DNA of 64,000 nt from Lineus longissimus (GCF_910592395.1 NC_088317.1:19204039-19268038), one strand, 5' to 3'. Positions 48,082-60,689 are shown, numbered from the stretch's first letter. Numbers and translations: made by a program. The notes: generated from the sequence alone by a model not told the origin.

Positions 48082-50027
48082 TTGCTCATCTCCCACACTG
48101 ACCAACTTACTTCACTTCTTTCTGTGGTCAAGGACCACAATATGTCCAATTAAATATGATATGCCCAGCAAACACAAGACCCTGGCTCAGGTCTGGCTGG
48201 CACTAACTAGCTTGGCCAAGGGGTGGCTTAGTGATCCTGTGCAGCCAGGTGGGGCCAAAGGCTCTGTTGTTTTTCTTAAAACAAAACAAAAGGCTCAGGT
48301 GCTAAAGTGGTCTATTTTTGACACTGAAAAGGACAAATAGGTCTTGTTCATACAGAAGTTGAAATAATAGCTATCTTAGGGTTGGCTTAACCCTGGTATC
48401 TAGGTCTGGCCCAGTCCTGGCTTGGCATCTTGACCTGCATTTGCAAGAATGTCTATTTTAAAAAAATGCACTGGGAAGTCACCAGTTTGTTTGTATAAGA
48501 AATACATATACATGCCATACAGCAAGTCAAGAAAGAAAAATGCGTCATATTTTGTATAACCTACGTGTTTAAGATGCAGGCAGATTGTCTTAGTTTGATT
48601 TTCGGCACCACACCTTTGTTTCTTTCTCTCAAGTACAAATCTCGGGTATTTTTCATTACTGGTTTGATCAATGCTTTAGGGTTGTTTTATGGAGATGACC
48701 ACCATTGCACCCTGGTGGAAGTCTCGACCCCCCAGTCAGAGTGCTGGTGTCAGGAAAAAGATCTGGCCCACCATGAAATACCCTTCACCTTTTGGCCAGC
48801 CCTGTGCCAGATTAACTGGCACATGGCCCAACCCTGGTCCTGGGAATACAACCTGGCCGTGATGGCATACTTGATGGCATACTGGCCGTGATGGCATACA
48901 GGCCTCGGCCCTCACCTGGCATACCCCCCCCCCCCCCACCCATGAGCTTGGTCCAACCCTGGCTAGACCTGGCTGGCAGGAATCGGATCTGGGTCAGCCC
49001 TGGACCGACTTACAAAACCGGGTCTAGCCAAACCTGGGCCAGTCCAAGGCCTACTCCTCAGTGCTGGCTGGGTGAGGTTTTGTATTTGTAATTGTTAGCC
49101 TGATGTTAGTGCAGACATCCTCCCTGTAGGAAGATATCTCGTGAGAACTGACTAACCACAGCTTGCTAGGTGACTTGCATTAGAGGAGAACTTTTCTCTC
49201 ACACACAACTGGGATTAGACTTTAGGCTACATTTCCAACATGAATGCTGCCAAATGTATGAAGTTGCTTCATGTCAGTTCCAGCAAAACTTATGTAATTT
49301 GAGACTTCAGCCTGACATCATCTTTCAATAGTTGTCTTGTTCTGTACCAGTTAGATAGTGTGATGTAAAGAAGATGTCATTCCCTTGAGGATTATCGCCC
49401 ACACTGTTACATGGGGTCAGCTTACAATATCTGGATCTGTATCAGGCTAAAGAAAAAGATTTTCTGGTTTCTCTGTTTTGTAGTTGTTTTCATGATTCTC
49501 AGAGTTTCTTGTAGAATTTATGATTGGTTTACTTATGTTTCTGTGTGATGCAGTGGTTAAGAATGGGGTTAGAATATGATCGAGGTCAAGATGTTTATGA
49601 GAAACAAAGATTTAGTTAGTGCAGCCTTGGCATTCTGCTAACAGACCTTTTTGTTGCAGATGTCATGGGATGGATGGTTGTTGTGCTCCTTTCATGTGTA
49701 TTGTAGTGTGCTTAGGTTGGAATGTGATAATCTTAGCAGTAAGGCAGATGATTCTTTCAGTGGAGATCAGATCTTGATATCCAGATGACGTTTAGAGATT
49801 TCTCCTACTGCACATCATGTGAATTGAAAGATTATATAGAGAGGATCAAGAGGCATTTATCTCTTAAAAACTCCCTTTTTGTCATATACATATCTTCTCA
49901 CAATTTAAAATCTGACAACCAACAGATTTTACACACAAATGTTTCCTGCAGCAAGGGCTGTTACCTCTTGTTATTCTTGCACTGTTGGTACACACAACTA
50001 TAAAGGACTCTGGTCCGCTGAAACTGG
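48082..50027. other. Degenerate Ctggc-rich repeat, then unremarkable DNA
   Basis: At 48170-49075 short motifs such as ctggctcaggtctggctggc, ggtctggcccagtcctggct and gcccaaccctggtcc recur irregularly, an old degenerate repeat. A run of about 15 Cs is at 48926-48941. Beyond 49080 nothing stands out. Confidence 0.5.
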
Positions 50028-50228
50028 CGATTTCATCAGTTCACGAGGCCCCCTGAAATACATGATTTCATCAGTTCACGAGGCCCCCTGAAATACGTGA
50101 TTTCATCAGTTTACGAGGCCCCCTGAAATATGTGATTTCATCAGTTTACGAGGCCCCCTGAAATACGTGATTTCATCAGTTCACAAGGCCCCCTGAAATA
50201 CATGATTTCATCAGTTCTCAAGGCCCAA
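50028..50228. repeat. 35-bp minisatellite, about 5.5 copies
   Basis: Units of tgatttcatcagttcacgag plus gccccctgaaatacg, with cacgag/tacgag/cacaag variants. Confidence 0.92.
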
Positions 50229-50656
50229 TGAAACAGATGACTCAAGGGCAACTGAAGCAATATTCCTTATGAGACCTAAATTCCTCGCCAACGCTTGCAT
50301 GACACTCGGGCAAGTGTACCGGTTGACCTTGGTTTTTACACAATGGTCTACTGGAAGTCTCAATGCTGTCTAATAAAGCGTATTGATCTGTGATACGGTT
50401 TTTAACAAGAAGAGGAAGAGAAGTTGGATAAGAAGGCTCACTGCTGTGGCCAAATATTGATTTGAGATCTGAACGTTTGTCAAAATTGATAGAAAGAGAA
50501 CTTTTATTCTCAGAATGCACTTACTATTTCTTATTAAATTGTCGGTCACGAAACTCAACTGATATAGTGTAGTTTGTATCACTGTAGTCTCTCACAATAC
50601 TCGTTTGATTCTATAGTTATGGTCAAGAAAAGGCTTAGACTTTTGGAACTAGAGGA

Positions 50657-50893
50657 ATGGCTCCCGAACTTACTGTGGTTCCTCTTCATCTGCTGTTGCT
50701 GGTATTGACGTTGGCCATGATAGATGTAGCTAATAGTAGGAGTAGCTTTCCAACTCTCAGGCGTATCTTTAAATACCTCAGTGACGTATCATCAGTCTGT
50801 AGCTGTGATGAGGTGAAGGTCGTCTTGGTTAGCTCTGTGCTGCGTTACCTGTATCACTCATCGTGCTATGGCTGCGATACACTATTCCATTGA
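50657..50893 (+). CDS. Candidate small secreted cysteine-containing peptide
   Basis: A 78-codon frame starting in a good context (aggaATGG). Residues 1-26 look like a signal peptide: short polar start, hydrophobic core VPLHLLLLVLTLAMIDV, small residues before a likely cut at ANS|RSS. The mature part of about 51 residues has four cysteines in two close pairs (CSC and CYGC). Neuropeptide-like or defence-peptide-like precursors have this shape, but no family is recognised and chance cannot be excluded. Confidence 0.3.
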   Translation: MAPELTVVPLHLLLLVLTLAMIDVANSRSSFPTLRRIFKYLSDVSSVCSCDEVKVVLVSSVLRYLYHSSCYGCDTLFH

Positions 50894-52206
50894 TTCTTGC
50901 CCTGATGGGTTCAAGACTGCCGTTCCAACACCAGGACTTGTCACTTATTGGCATTGAAAGTTCGTAAGAGATAAAGGCGATTTGTACTGATGTTGGAAAT
51001 CAAATAGAGGATCTTGTAGTACTCTTTCTTTGACTTTGGATACATCATTGGAAGTCTAAAGGAATAGTTCCCAATGACGTATTTCTTGGATTTCGTTTGA
51101 ATTCTGTTCTGTTGTGTGAGGATTACTGTCACAGCAGAGGCAGAGGTAAGTGTTGTAATATGTAAACAATCTGAGATAAGCATTTCACTTCTCTGTTTGT
51201 GTGATGAGAGGGGGCATAAAGGGGCATCTGGATATATGCCCCATTATAATAACGTTACTTCCTGATTCCTGATAAGACTTCCTCTGTTTGGAACGAGCCA
51301 CTGATAGTGATTTGACTCATGAAGAAACTTTAAAAAGTGAGTCCTGTCCCTGGATAGACACACTGTTGTATCCCTGCAGAGGCACTGTCAGCAACCGAAG
51401 ATTTCCTCCAGATATAAAACATTATGATCATCATGTTATGGATCCATTCTTGGAAGTTGCTGCCAAATGACTCAAATACATTTTTCTGAATGTGTCTATT
51501 TCTGTAACTCTGTCCCAATGTTTCCTGAACCAATGACAGATTAGGTTCTTTAGTGGCCATTTGAGACATCCTTTATCACTCCTTTCCAAGAAAACTCCAC
51601 CAAATGTCGCAGATGATGTTGACAAAGCTTGCTGAAGTTTTTGTTGCTTGTACATTAGTCCGATCGATATGGTCATTTTCAAATCATATCTAGCTAAAAA
51701 TACATTGTTTATGATGACAGATTGCTCAGTAGTTCTGGTTAAAAACTAAACAATTTTCCCCCAGTTTCCTGTGATGCCTGTCTCGGTAGAGTTATGGTTC
51801 TTGTGTAGAGTTTGATAAAATCTCAGTCAATGTTAGGATTAGTGTATTCAAAATTTCAACTGACTGAAAGTTTTATTGAATAGTAATAAGCGTGGACTAT
51901 AAACTCATCACTGTATCAGCAAGAGGCATAAAAACTCTTCCCTATGTGCCTAATGACCAGAGAGCTCTCACCTCATCTGTAAGCAAGGAGTGCACGTTCT
52001 AAGATGCAATAAAAAACTGACCCGTATCGTATGCTTTCCCCGGTTAGTAATCTAGGTGTCTCCTACCCATTGATCATGGCTCTGAAGGATTCCCTCGGGT
52101 CCGTGGCTATTGTTGCTCCTGTCACAGCGTGCCAATACTAAATTCACATCTTTCAAACTGAATTATGTTTAGGTGAACAAGTTGGGTATTGACATTGTTC
52201 AATTTT
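50894..52206. other. No recognised feature
   Basis: Several short frames, none with domain-like content or paired splice signals. Confidence 0.4.
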
Positions 52207-52422
52207 TTGCAAGAAGTTCTGCAGAATTTATGTGAGATGGTGGTGTTCACCCTTGAAAGGCTGGAGTTAATGTTTCACATCTTCATTACCGAACATCTTA
52301 AGGGCATAGCTCTCCCTTTCCAGGATATATGCAGTGAGCTAATGAAAACCACTGTAAATCTTTGTGGCAGAGTAGGTGAAGACATTCTGGTGGTTGTGAA
52401 TGAGTTGCTGTCAGGGGAGTAA
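52207..52422 (+). CDS. Candidate terminal exon, helical protein segment
   Basis: After a good acceptor (gttcaattttttgcaag, exon start about 52207; another at about 52221) a frame runs to TAA at 52420-52422. It encodes a compact amphipathic helical segment: EVLQNLCEMVVFTLERLELM, then FHIFITEHLKGIALPFQDIC and SELMKTTVNLCGRVGEDILV, ending NELLSGE. Leu/Val/Phe spacing suggests packed helices. It needs a phase-1 (or phase-0) donor upstream and so does not join directly to the phase-2 donor at 42927. No family is recognised. Confidence 0.35.
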   Translation: MQEVLQNLCEMVVFTLERLELMFHIFITEHLKGIALPFQDICSELMKTTVNLCGRVGEDILVVVNELLSGE

Positions 52423-53968
52423 AAACTCAACGATGTGGCCCAATGCATGTTCAGTATGCGGTCAGAGGTACTCATGACTGCATGCACCTCTAGGGAGTGA
52501 AGCAATGAAGCTGGTGTGAAGATAGACTCTGGCTCATGAAATACTCAGTAGATTTCCCGAGGTTTCCCCTTCCTAAGAAAGCCCATCTCTATCCAAATCC
52601 CTGCAGGCTTTTAAAACCACTCCCATTTCAATGTTAGTATGAATATGAGCAGTGTACATGATAAAATATTCTGTTCTAGGCTTTATTATGAATTGGTATA
52701 ATATGAAGTGAATTTAAGTTCTAATGATAACTTACGACCTTTTCTCCGGAACGTTTATCACGAACCTGTCATACTGAATGAAGTTGCATTTGAAGGTGAA
52801 CATGTGGGAGAATTTTAAATGTATTGCAAGTAGATTTTCTATCCTTTAGGCAAGAATGAAATCATTCCTTTCTTTCTTCAGAAACCCAAGAAAATATATC
52901 ACTCACTCTTATTGCCTTTATTTCAATCATGGACATAAAAATACTAAAGGTAACAATTTGTACAGCCACAGATGTGTTAGGTGAGTTGGAAGATGAAATT
53001 GGGGGAAGGGCTAACTTTTCCCCAATTGCGACTTGACTCTATGTTTGTTGTCTGTATGACTTGAGAAGAAGTTGGGTTCTAGTCGCCTGATATGCATGGC
53101 TTTGCTGAGTTTAGAGTATATGTATGGTGTAAAGGTATTTACGTGTGAATAATACAGGTGTACATGTGTTAACTATCGGGGAGATCTGTGCTAACATTAC
53201 AAGTAAACCACATACCAGAGTCTGAGAGAAAACAAACCAACAGGTATGCCTCAATCTGGCGCAACCAGCCAATGATGTTAACAGGACTCTTATGATGGTC
53301 GACTTGAAGCAGACCTAATACAACCAGGGGCTAACTCTACTAATCTGCGGTTTGAGTCCAAGATGATGATAGTTCGCAGGTTCAAAATCCTTACAAGCCA
53401 GTTTGCTAATCCACTTAGTAGCTGCTCTTTGTCATCCTCAGTGGACTCTTTGTCATCCTCAGTGGACTCTCTGATGACCAAGTGCTTTCAGCAAGAACCT
53501 TTTATCACACTGACCTTTGTTTGTCATACAGCCCAAAATAGCAACCACCAACACTATTTTTAAAAACGGTCTTTTTCGTCAACCTGTCAGATGTTTACTT
53601 TGCAACTCCTATCTCTGGAGGCCAATCCTGTCCAGTAAGAGCTTCAGCAATCTAACAGCTAGAGTAGGCAAAGGTTCACCTCATGACCTTTGTGAGACAA
53701 TGGGCGGAAGAGGAGCCACAAGATCTGAAGTATCAGCCTTTGTTCAACAACAGCCATCAAGCTCTATGCCGTGGCCATCAAGCTCTATGCCGTTCTTCTT
53801 ATGTTCAGGATAAGTAGCGATTGTTAATACTGGGTTATTGTCAACCTTTCCTGTAAAAGCTTCGACCTTGTGAACCATAATGACCTTTTTAAGGCAAAAT
53901 GTTAGAAAAAGGAGCAGAAATGTGGCTATAACAAGGGTGAGCAGTTACAAAGAACATCAACCAATAAC
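52423..53968. other. Intron or intergenic with two short duplications
   Basis: A 21-bp direct repeat (tcatcctcagtggactcttt) lies at 53432-53475 and an 18-bp one (catcaagctctatgccgt) at 53756-53795. No exon recognised. Confidence 0.4.
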
Positions 53969-54587
53969 CTGGAACTATGGCATTCGTGGCTTGTTGTCAA
54001 GCCACTCACAACACACTGCAAGGTCTGGAACTATGGCATGCGTGGCTTGTTGTCAGCCCACTCACAACACACTGCAAGGTCTGGAACTATGGCATGCGTG
54101 GCTTTTTGTCAGCCCACTCACAACACACTGCAAGGTCTGGAATTATGGCATGCGTGGCTTGTTGTCAGCCCACTCACAACACACTGCAAGGTCTGGAACT
54201 ATGGCATGCGTGGCTTGTTGTCAGACCACTCACAACACACTGCAAGGTCTGGAACTATGGCATACGTGGCTTGTTGTCAGCCCACTCACAACACACTGCA
54301 AGGTCTGGAACTATGGCATGCGTGGCTTGTTGTCAGCCCACTCACAACACACTGCAAGGTCTGGAACTATGGCATACGTGGCTTGTTGTCAGCCCACTCA
54401 CAACACACTGCAAGGTCTGGAACTATGGCATGCGTGGCTTGTTGTCAGCCCACTCACAACACACTGCAAGGTCTGGAACTATGGCATGCGTGGCTTGTTG
54501 TCAGCCCACTCACAACACACTGCAAGGTCTGGAACTATGGCATGCGTGGCTTGTTGTCAGCCCACTCACAACACACTGCAAGGTCTC
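53969..54587. repeat. 56-bp minisatellite, 11 copies
   Basis: Units of ctggaactatggcatgcgtg plus gcttgttgtcagcccactca plus caacacactgcaaggt. 56 is not a multiple of three, so the frame rotates, and all three plus frames are open for about 200 codons; these are artefacts. Confidence 0.96.
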
Positions 54588-55628
54588 TCCAGTCTTTGCA
54601 AGCAGCTCATGACAAATGGTGATTGCAGCTAGCAGCCGGTCCAGACTCCGACATCCAATGCATGAATATTTCAGGTGTTGGCCTCTGCTGCTCGGTCTCC
54701 CTGATAGAAACAAATGATTGTGATAACACAGGGACCTGAGTGGTATGCCAAATGTGATGGTGTTCCAGTGGAAGTAGTCACTAGTCTGCCATTCAGGGTG
54801 AACCTGGTTCGTCCTTGATATGATGAACATTGTCTGATTGACAATTCCAGACTATGTCTTCTTCAGTTCTTATTCTGACTGCTCCTAGTGGCCAAGGCTA
54901 TTGGTTGTTATCTTTCATGGTAATCACCTTGTTGGTCTGACCCTGACTTAACAGGTGGTAATATGGGGTTATTAGCAAGAAACGGATAAGGTGTGCTTAG
55001 CATATTGATGGAGGATGGTTTCTCTAGGTAGGGATGGGATGTGAGAATGGGCTATTAGTTGCAAACATGCATGGAGGATGGTCTGTGAGCAAGGATGGTC
55101 TGTTAGCTGTGACAACTTACTTTGAATCTGACTAGTTATATTGCATCATGTTGCCTCTTTAGCTTACGGTTTTGACAGTCATCTGCTGAAATATATACTG
55201 TGGTGTCTTTGGTTTGAATGGGTGGTGTTTGGTTTCCTCAAACAATTCTACATAGCCCAGTAGATCTGATTAAACTATTAACATCTCAGTTAATGCTCAG
55301 CGAACAGGTACATGTGGTATTATAGGGACAGAGAGAAATGTACTGTGTTGCCGAATTAGATAAAGGCAGATCAAGGAGTGATGAAAAACAGCCACTGCAT
55401 TGTCAGTTTTGTCACCATGACACTAAGTAGTCATCCGTTTTGTTAGGAGTGGTTCCTACAGTGATTCAATATCAATTTGTGGCTCGTTAGTGTGATGCAT
55501 TGATATTGATGTGGTGGCTTCCATTGGAGAGGCCCATTTATCAGTTTTCTTTTCTGGATTGGATGCTGAAGTTGTTCCAGTTTCAGAGCGGCTAGGAGAG
55601 TAGGGTGGCCTAGTCATTTCAGAAGGTC
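54588..55628. other. No recognised feature
   Basis: Short spacer DNA between two large arrays, with no coding exon or RNA gene seen. Confidence 0.4.
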
Positions 55629-57280
55629 TGTGGAATATGACTCTGCCATCCTCTCACAATCTCTCATAACAGGGGTCCAGCAGGTCTGTGGGATATGACT
55701 CTGCCATCCTCTCACAATCTCTCATAACAGGAGTCAAGCTTGTCTATGAAATATGACTCTGCCATCCTCTCACAATCTCTCATAACAGGAGTCAAGCTTG
55801 TCTATGAAATATGACTCTGCCATCCTCTCACAATCTTTCATAACAGGGGTCCAGCAGGTCTGTGGAATACAACTCTGCCATCCTCTCACAATCTCTCATA
55901 ACAGGGGTCAAGCTTGTCTATGAAATATGACTCTGCCATCCTCTCACAATCTCTCATAACAGGAGTCAAGCTTGTCTATGAAATATGACTCTGCCATCCT
56001 CTCACAATCTCTCATAACAGGGGTCAAGCTTGTCTATGAAATATGACTCTGCCATCCTCTCACAATCTCTCATAACAGGAGTCAAGCTTGTCTATGAAAT
56101 ATGACTCTGCCATCCTCTCACAATCTCTCATAACAGGAGTCAAGCTTGTCTATGAAATATGACTCTGCCATCCTCTCACAATCTCTCATAACAGGAGTCA
56201 AGCTTGTCTATGAAATATGACTCTGCCATCCTCTCACAATCTCTCATAACAGGGGTCAAGCTTGTCTATGAAATATGACTCTGCCATCCTCTCACAATCT
56301 CTCATCACAGGGGTCAAGCTTGTCTATGAAATATGACTCTGCCATCCTCTCACAATCTCTCATAACAGGGGTACAGCAGGTCTGTGGAATACGACTCTGC
56401 CATCCTCTCACAATCTCTCATAACAGGGGTCCAGCAGGTCTGTGGAATACGACTCTGCCATCCTCTCACAATCTCTCATAACAGGGGTACAGCAGGTCTG
56501 TGGAATACGACTCTGCCATCCTCCCACAATCTCTCATAACAGAGGTCCAGCAGGTCTGTGGAATACGATTCTGCCATCCTCTCACAATCTCTCATAACAG
56601 GGGTACAGCAGGTCTGTGGAATATGACTCTGCCATCCTCCCACAATCTCTCATAACAGAGGTCCAGCAGGTCTGTGGAATACGATTCTGCCATCCTCTCA
56701 CAATCTCTCATAACAGGGGTACAGCAGGTCTGTGGAATATGACTCTGCCATCCTCCCACAATCTCTCATAACAGAGGTCCAGCAGGTCTGTGGAATACGA
56801 TTCTGCCATCCTCTCACAATCTCTCATAACAGGGGTACAGCAGGTCTGTGGAATATGACTCTGCCATCCTCTCACAATCTCTCTCAACAGGGGTCCAGCA
56901 GGTGTGGGGAATACGACTGTGCCATCCTCTTTCAATCTGTCATAACAGGGGGCCAGCAGGTCTGTGGAATACGACTCTGCCATCCTCTCACAGTCTCTCA
57001 TAACAGGGGTACAGCAGGTCTTTAGAATACGACTCTGCCATCCTCTCACAATCTCTCTCAACAGGGGTACAGCAGGTCTGTGGAATCGACTCTGCCATCC
57101 TCGCACAATCTCTCATAACAGGGGTACAATAGGTCTGTGGAATACGACTCTGCCATCCTCTCACAATCTCTCTCAACAGGGGTCCAGCAGGTGTGGGGAA
57201 TACGACTGCCATCCTCTTTCAATCTCTCATAACAGGGGGCCAGCAGGTCTGGGAAATACAACTCTGCCGTCCTCTCACAA
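55629..57280. repeat. 58-bp satellite with higher-order structure, about 28 copies
   Basis: Units share actctgccatcctctcacaa and tctctcataacag and then fall in two classes: B (gagtcaagcttgtctatgaa) dominates 55730-56340, and A (gggtccagcaggtctgtgg or gggtacagcagg) dominates 56340-57280. In 56470-56870 two A variants alternate as 116-bp dimers, and a longer block at 56870-56960 recurs at 57165-57250. The core is shared with the 92-bp array at 31708-32095. Confidence 0.94.
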
Positions 57281-57671
57281 ACTCCATACATCTAAATACC
57301 GAGTAGTGCTGCATCACCATTGACAACATAAGAACTTTTACTCTGTGTCAGAATTAACCCCCTGTAGCATTAGAAAGGCTTTCAACTCAACGCTTCACAA
57401 AGATTCAAAGAAAGGAAGCCTTTACCTTTCAGGAAACCTGAATAAGCTGAAAAATCATGGGAAAGATGTCACTTTGCGTGTAATGTCATCCTTTGTCTGT
57501 GCAGGAACCTCTTTACTTTGATGGTGACTTGAATAGTTAAATAAATCAGGGATGAGAGCGTCTTTGCTGCTTGATGTTATATTTTGTGAATGGGTTGTAA
57601 AGCAAGTGCGAAGTAATGCGACCAGCGGGCTGTGTCGGTTTCTGAAGCACTCTGCAAACGGGTGATTCCTT
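57281..57671. other. Spacer after the satellite
   Basis: No recognised feature; short frames only. Confidence 0.35.
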
Positions 57672-57810
57672 TCGCTGAATCTGGCAACATGAAGATTGTG
57701 ATTGGTGCTGGTGTGACCATTGCTGACCTGAATGATAGGGAACACAACCTGTTCGCTTCAGTCCCTCAAGAGCCACATTCCAATATAACACCATATTTTC
57801 TTGAAGATAA
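57672..57810 (+). CDS. Candidate internal exon of an unidentified gene
   Basis: The right border is a strong donor (GAAGATAA|gtaagt, exon end 57810, phase 2). The left border is uncertain: acceptor-like sites lie near 57615, 57647 and 57693. The frame reads GNMKIVIGAGVTIADLNDRE, then HNLFASVPQEPHSNITPYFL and ED. It joins in phase to the exon at 60610. No family is recognised. Whether it belongs to the IQ gene is open; no acceptor here matches the phase-2 donor at 42927 directly. Confidence 0.45.
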
Positions 57811-60609
57811 GTAAGTCTGAGGATTTTTTACAATATGTGAGGATAAAAACTTGGATTGCAATGTGCCTTCTCTGCTGTGTAAGCAACCATCTCCAAAGCA
57901 AAAAACCTCATCTCTCTGTTTTATATCAGAGCTGCCCAGCTCTCAGTCTTACCATAACTCATCTACACTGCCAATAAAGTGAGTATTACTCTCCCAGTTT
58001 TTGTTTGTCTCCAACTGACCAGTATTCTCTTCATTGGAAAACTTCTTTTTTTCTGCACTAGACAACCATTGCCAATGGAAATAAATGTTTCATATCACCA
58101 AGAACTGACCAGCTATCTCAGTTATATCATTAGACTGATTATTTGTCCATGACAACTTTCTCCATTGCAAACATCCATGTGTCTTGTACAATCCACTGCT
58201 TTATTCCATAAGCTGTTTCCAATGTTCATATCATACACAAGACCACCCTGTGCCTGGGAAAGAGAGGTCAGGCATACCATTGGTGGACCATTGCTGTCCA
58301 GTTTCTCATTAACTCAGGTCGCTGCTGAAGCTCTCTGATTCAGAGATTACAGGATATGACCCTTACTAACTTTGATTGATAGTTTGCATTATTTCGCCCA
58401 AAGAGGGGCTTTTTTAGGCTGTATGCATGGTGTAACCAATAACAATGATTCTGCAGGAGGAGGCATACCTCTGGCCAAAATAGATTTGTGCAGCACCTCA
58501 ACCAGAAATAATGTGGTCAAGACTAATCAACGGACATAACAGTGTGCGTAAATGAATTTGCAACCAACTTGAGTCTCATCGACGCACACGATATTAGTCT
58601 GGCCTGCCTACTCAGACTTTAATGACGGCATCCTTGGACTGTCTGCCAAAACCTCAACCAAGTAATGATGATATGTTGGTATTGGATGTAATCACCTCAA
58701 GTCGATGTTGGAGAGCTAAGGTAAATTATTTTGAGTATCCCATTTAAAGACATCAAACTGTCCCAAAAAAATTTTTTTCACTTCTTATTTTTTTCCGCTC
58801 AAAATGAAGCAACATCATCAGTGCCAAAACTTTTTTGACTTTGAAAATTTTTGTGAAATTTTTTTTTTGAACTGACTGCGTGAAAGGTGAAAAAATTTCT
58901 AAGTGGACATTTTTTTTTCACTTGGTTTTTTTCTGCACAAAATGAAGCAACATCGTCAGTCCCCTGAAGCAACACTGTCAGTCCCTGTTCCAGGGTCCAA
59001 CGTATATCATCATCCAAGGCCATTCAAATCCATCAACCCAGGTGTGCCATACAGATTAGACATCCCCAGAGAATACCATCTCTTTTACAGCCTGATGGCC
59101 TATGCTTCCTGATTGACCAATCAACGAATATGAATTATTATCCTTGAATCAACTCGGCAGAGGAAGGTAGACCTAAAGGCCACAACGTATTAGTGATATC
59201 CGCCTTGGAACAAGACCAATCTGCCATTGACCATCCAACTAGTCAGCTCTTGCTTCAGTCATTTACATGGTAATCACCAGACTAAGCTGAATGACAAAGA
59301 AGTAGAGGTCCACTTCATGTCGGCCAAATTCACACAGATTAGTGCAACCCACTTCTCTGGCCATTATTCTTATGAAATATTGACATGTCGAACCAATCAC
59401 TCTAAACTTGATACCATTGCACCAGAAACTGGCACACATTTCTTAACCAGGTTTCCCTTCATTTTTCCTAAAGACCAGGCAGACAGTAGTGATGCTATTT
59501 TCACCAGTCATCTTTCTAGACAACTCGCACACTAAGATATCCCAAAGGGGAGGGTTCACTTATCCTGTTACAACCAAGATCTGTTGGCAATAGCGTGTGC
59601 GGAGAAATATACAATGACCACTTGAGAGGGTCTTGCTAGAGCTACACCTCGTACAGTAAACACTCATTGTCGCACTCCAACAGCAGCTGACATGACCAAT
59701 ATTGGAAAAGGTGGCTGCTACAAGAACAAGACTGTCGTTTGAGGAAATGGAAATGTCCTCTTCCTTTTTCCTTCCTCTTCAGTACTTGCTCCTGTATGAC
59801 ACCATATCTAACATCAGTAGTGCACCTCTGACACAAGTCATTTCAATCACCTCTGTCTGATCCAAGTCTCATACAGACAGTCCTCTCAATGTTACAACCG
59901 TTAGCTTCCAAAGTTTAAGTGTGTATGAACTTCCAATTCGTACACATGTTCATGTTATTCCTTTCTTATTCAAATTAAACCTGAAATTACTTGAGGTGTA
60001 TGGATTACATGAAAATGCACTCATTCTAGGCTGCAATCTTTCAATATTAATGATCCTGAGAAAGTGGATTAAAAAATTTTCAAGACTACTTTTGACATCA
60101 AAATGCACGTTTCAGTTTTTGTCGAATGGCACATTCTGTGTGAGATCAGTTTAATGATGGCATTTGAAATGGTTTCTGGTATGTTTCAGAGCAAACAATG
60201 TGTGGACTAATCTTAGCATGTTCTGCTTTTGATCCTTCAATTTTCCATAAAAGACTTTTCGACAATTTAAGTATCTTTTAGGCGATACAAAAGCTTAAGA
60301 TAGTCAACTTTGTGGTACCTTGTTAAGGCTTATATACAATGTGATGGTGGGAGGGGTTGATAATGCCATTTTCATCCATATTGCATCTTCCTTACTTGTT
60401 GCTGTGTGGTATGTTAACTAGACCAGAGTTCAGATGGTTACATTCCCTCTATACATGTTCTAGTTCAGCATATTCTTTCCAAACTTGGCCATGTTTGGCA
60501 TGACTGCTAACTGATTTGTACTCCAGATACTCGGTCCCTTTGGGTGACATATATGTTCATCTCTGTTTCATTAATTTACTCATGATATGTTAACCTTTGT
60601 TGTTGCAGT
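57811..60609. other. Presumed intron
   Basis: Contains AT-rich repeat pieces at 58760-58930 (acttttttgactttgaaaat, aaaatgaagcaacatc) that recur at 60970-61060. A 102-codon frame at 59227-59535 has no recognisable content. Confidence 0.4.
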
Positions 60610-60689
60610 CACCAGCTGACAGTAGAGTTAGAGGACAACAGTACAGCCAGGAGGAATAAGTCAAGGCACTATCTTGATAAGGTTATTGT
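60610..60689 (+). CDS. Candidate next exon of the same unidentified gene
   Basis: Acceptor tttgttgttgcag; the first base completes the phase-2 codon left by 57810 to give Asn. The frame begins NHQLTVELEDNSTARRN and is followed by a gtaagt donor at about 60690. Hydrophilic, no domain recognised. The right border is accurate only to a base or so. Confidence 0.45.

Noticed and set aside
53880-54632. Three overlapping plus-strand frames of 194-250 codons
   Set aside because: The 56-bp unit shifts frame each copy, so all three frames read the same repeat.
59227-59535. 102-codon plus-strand frame
   Set aside because: No domain or splice borders; consistent with chance.
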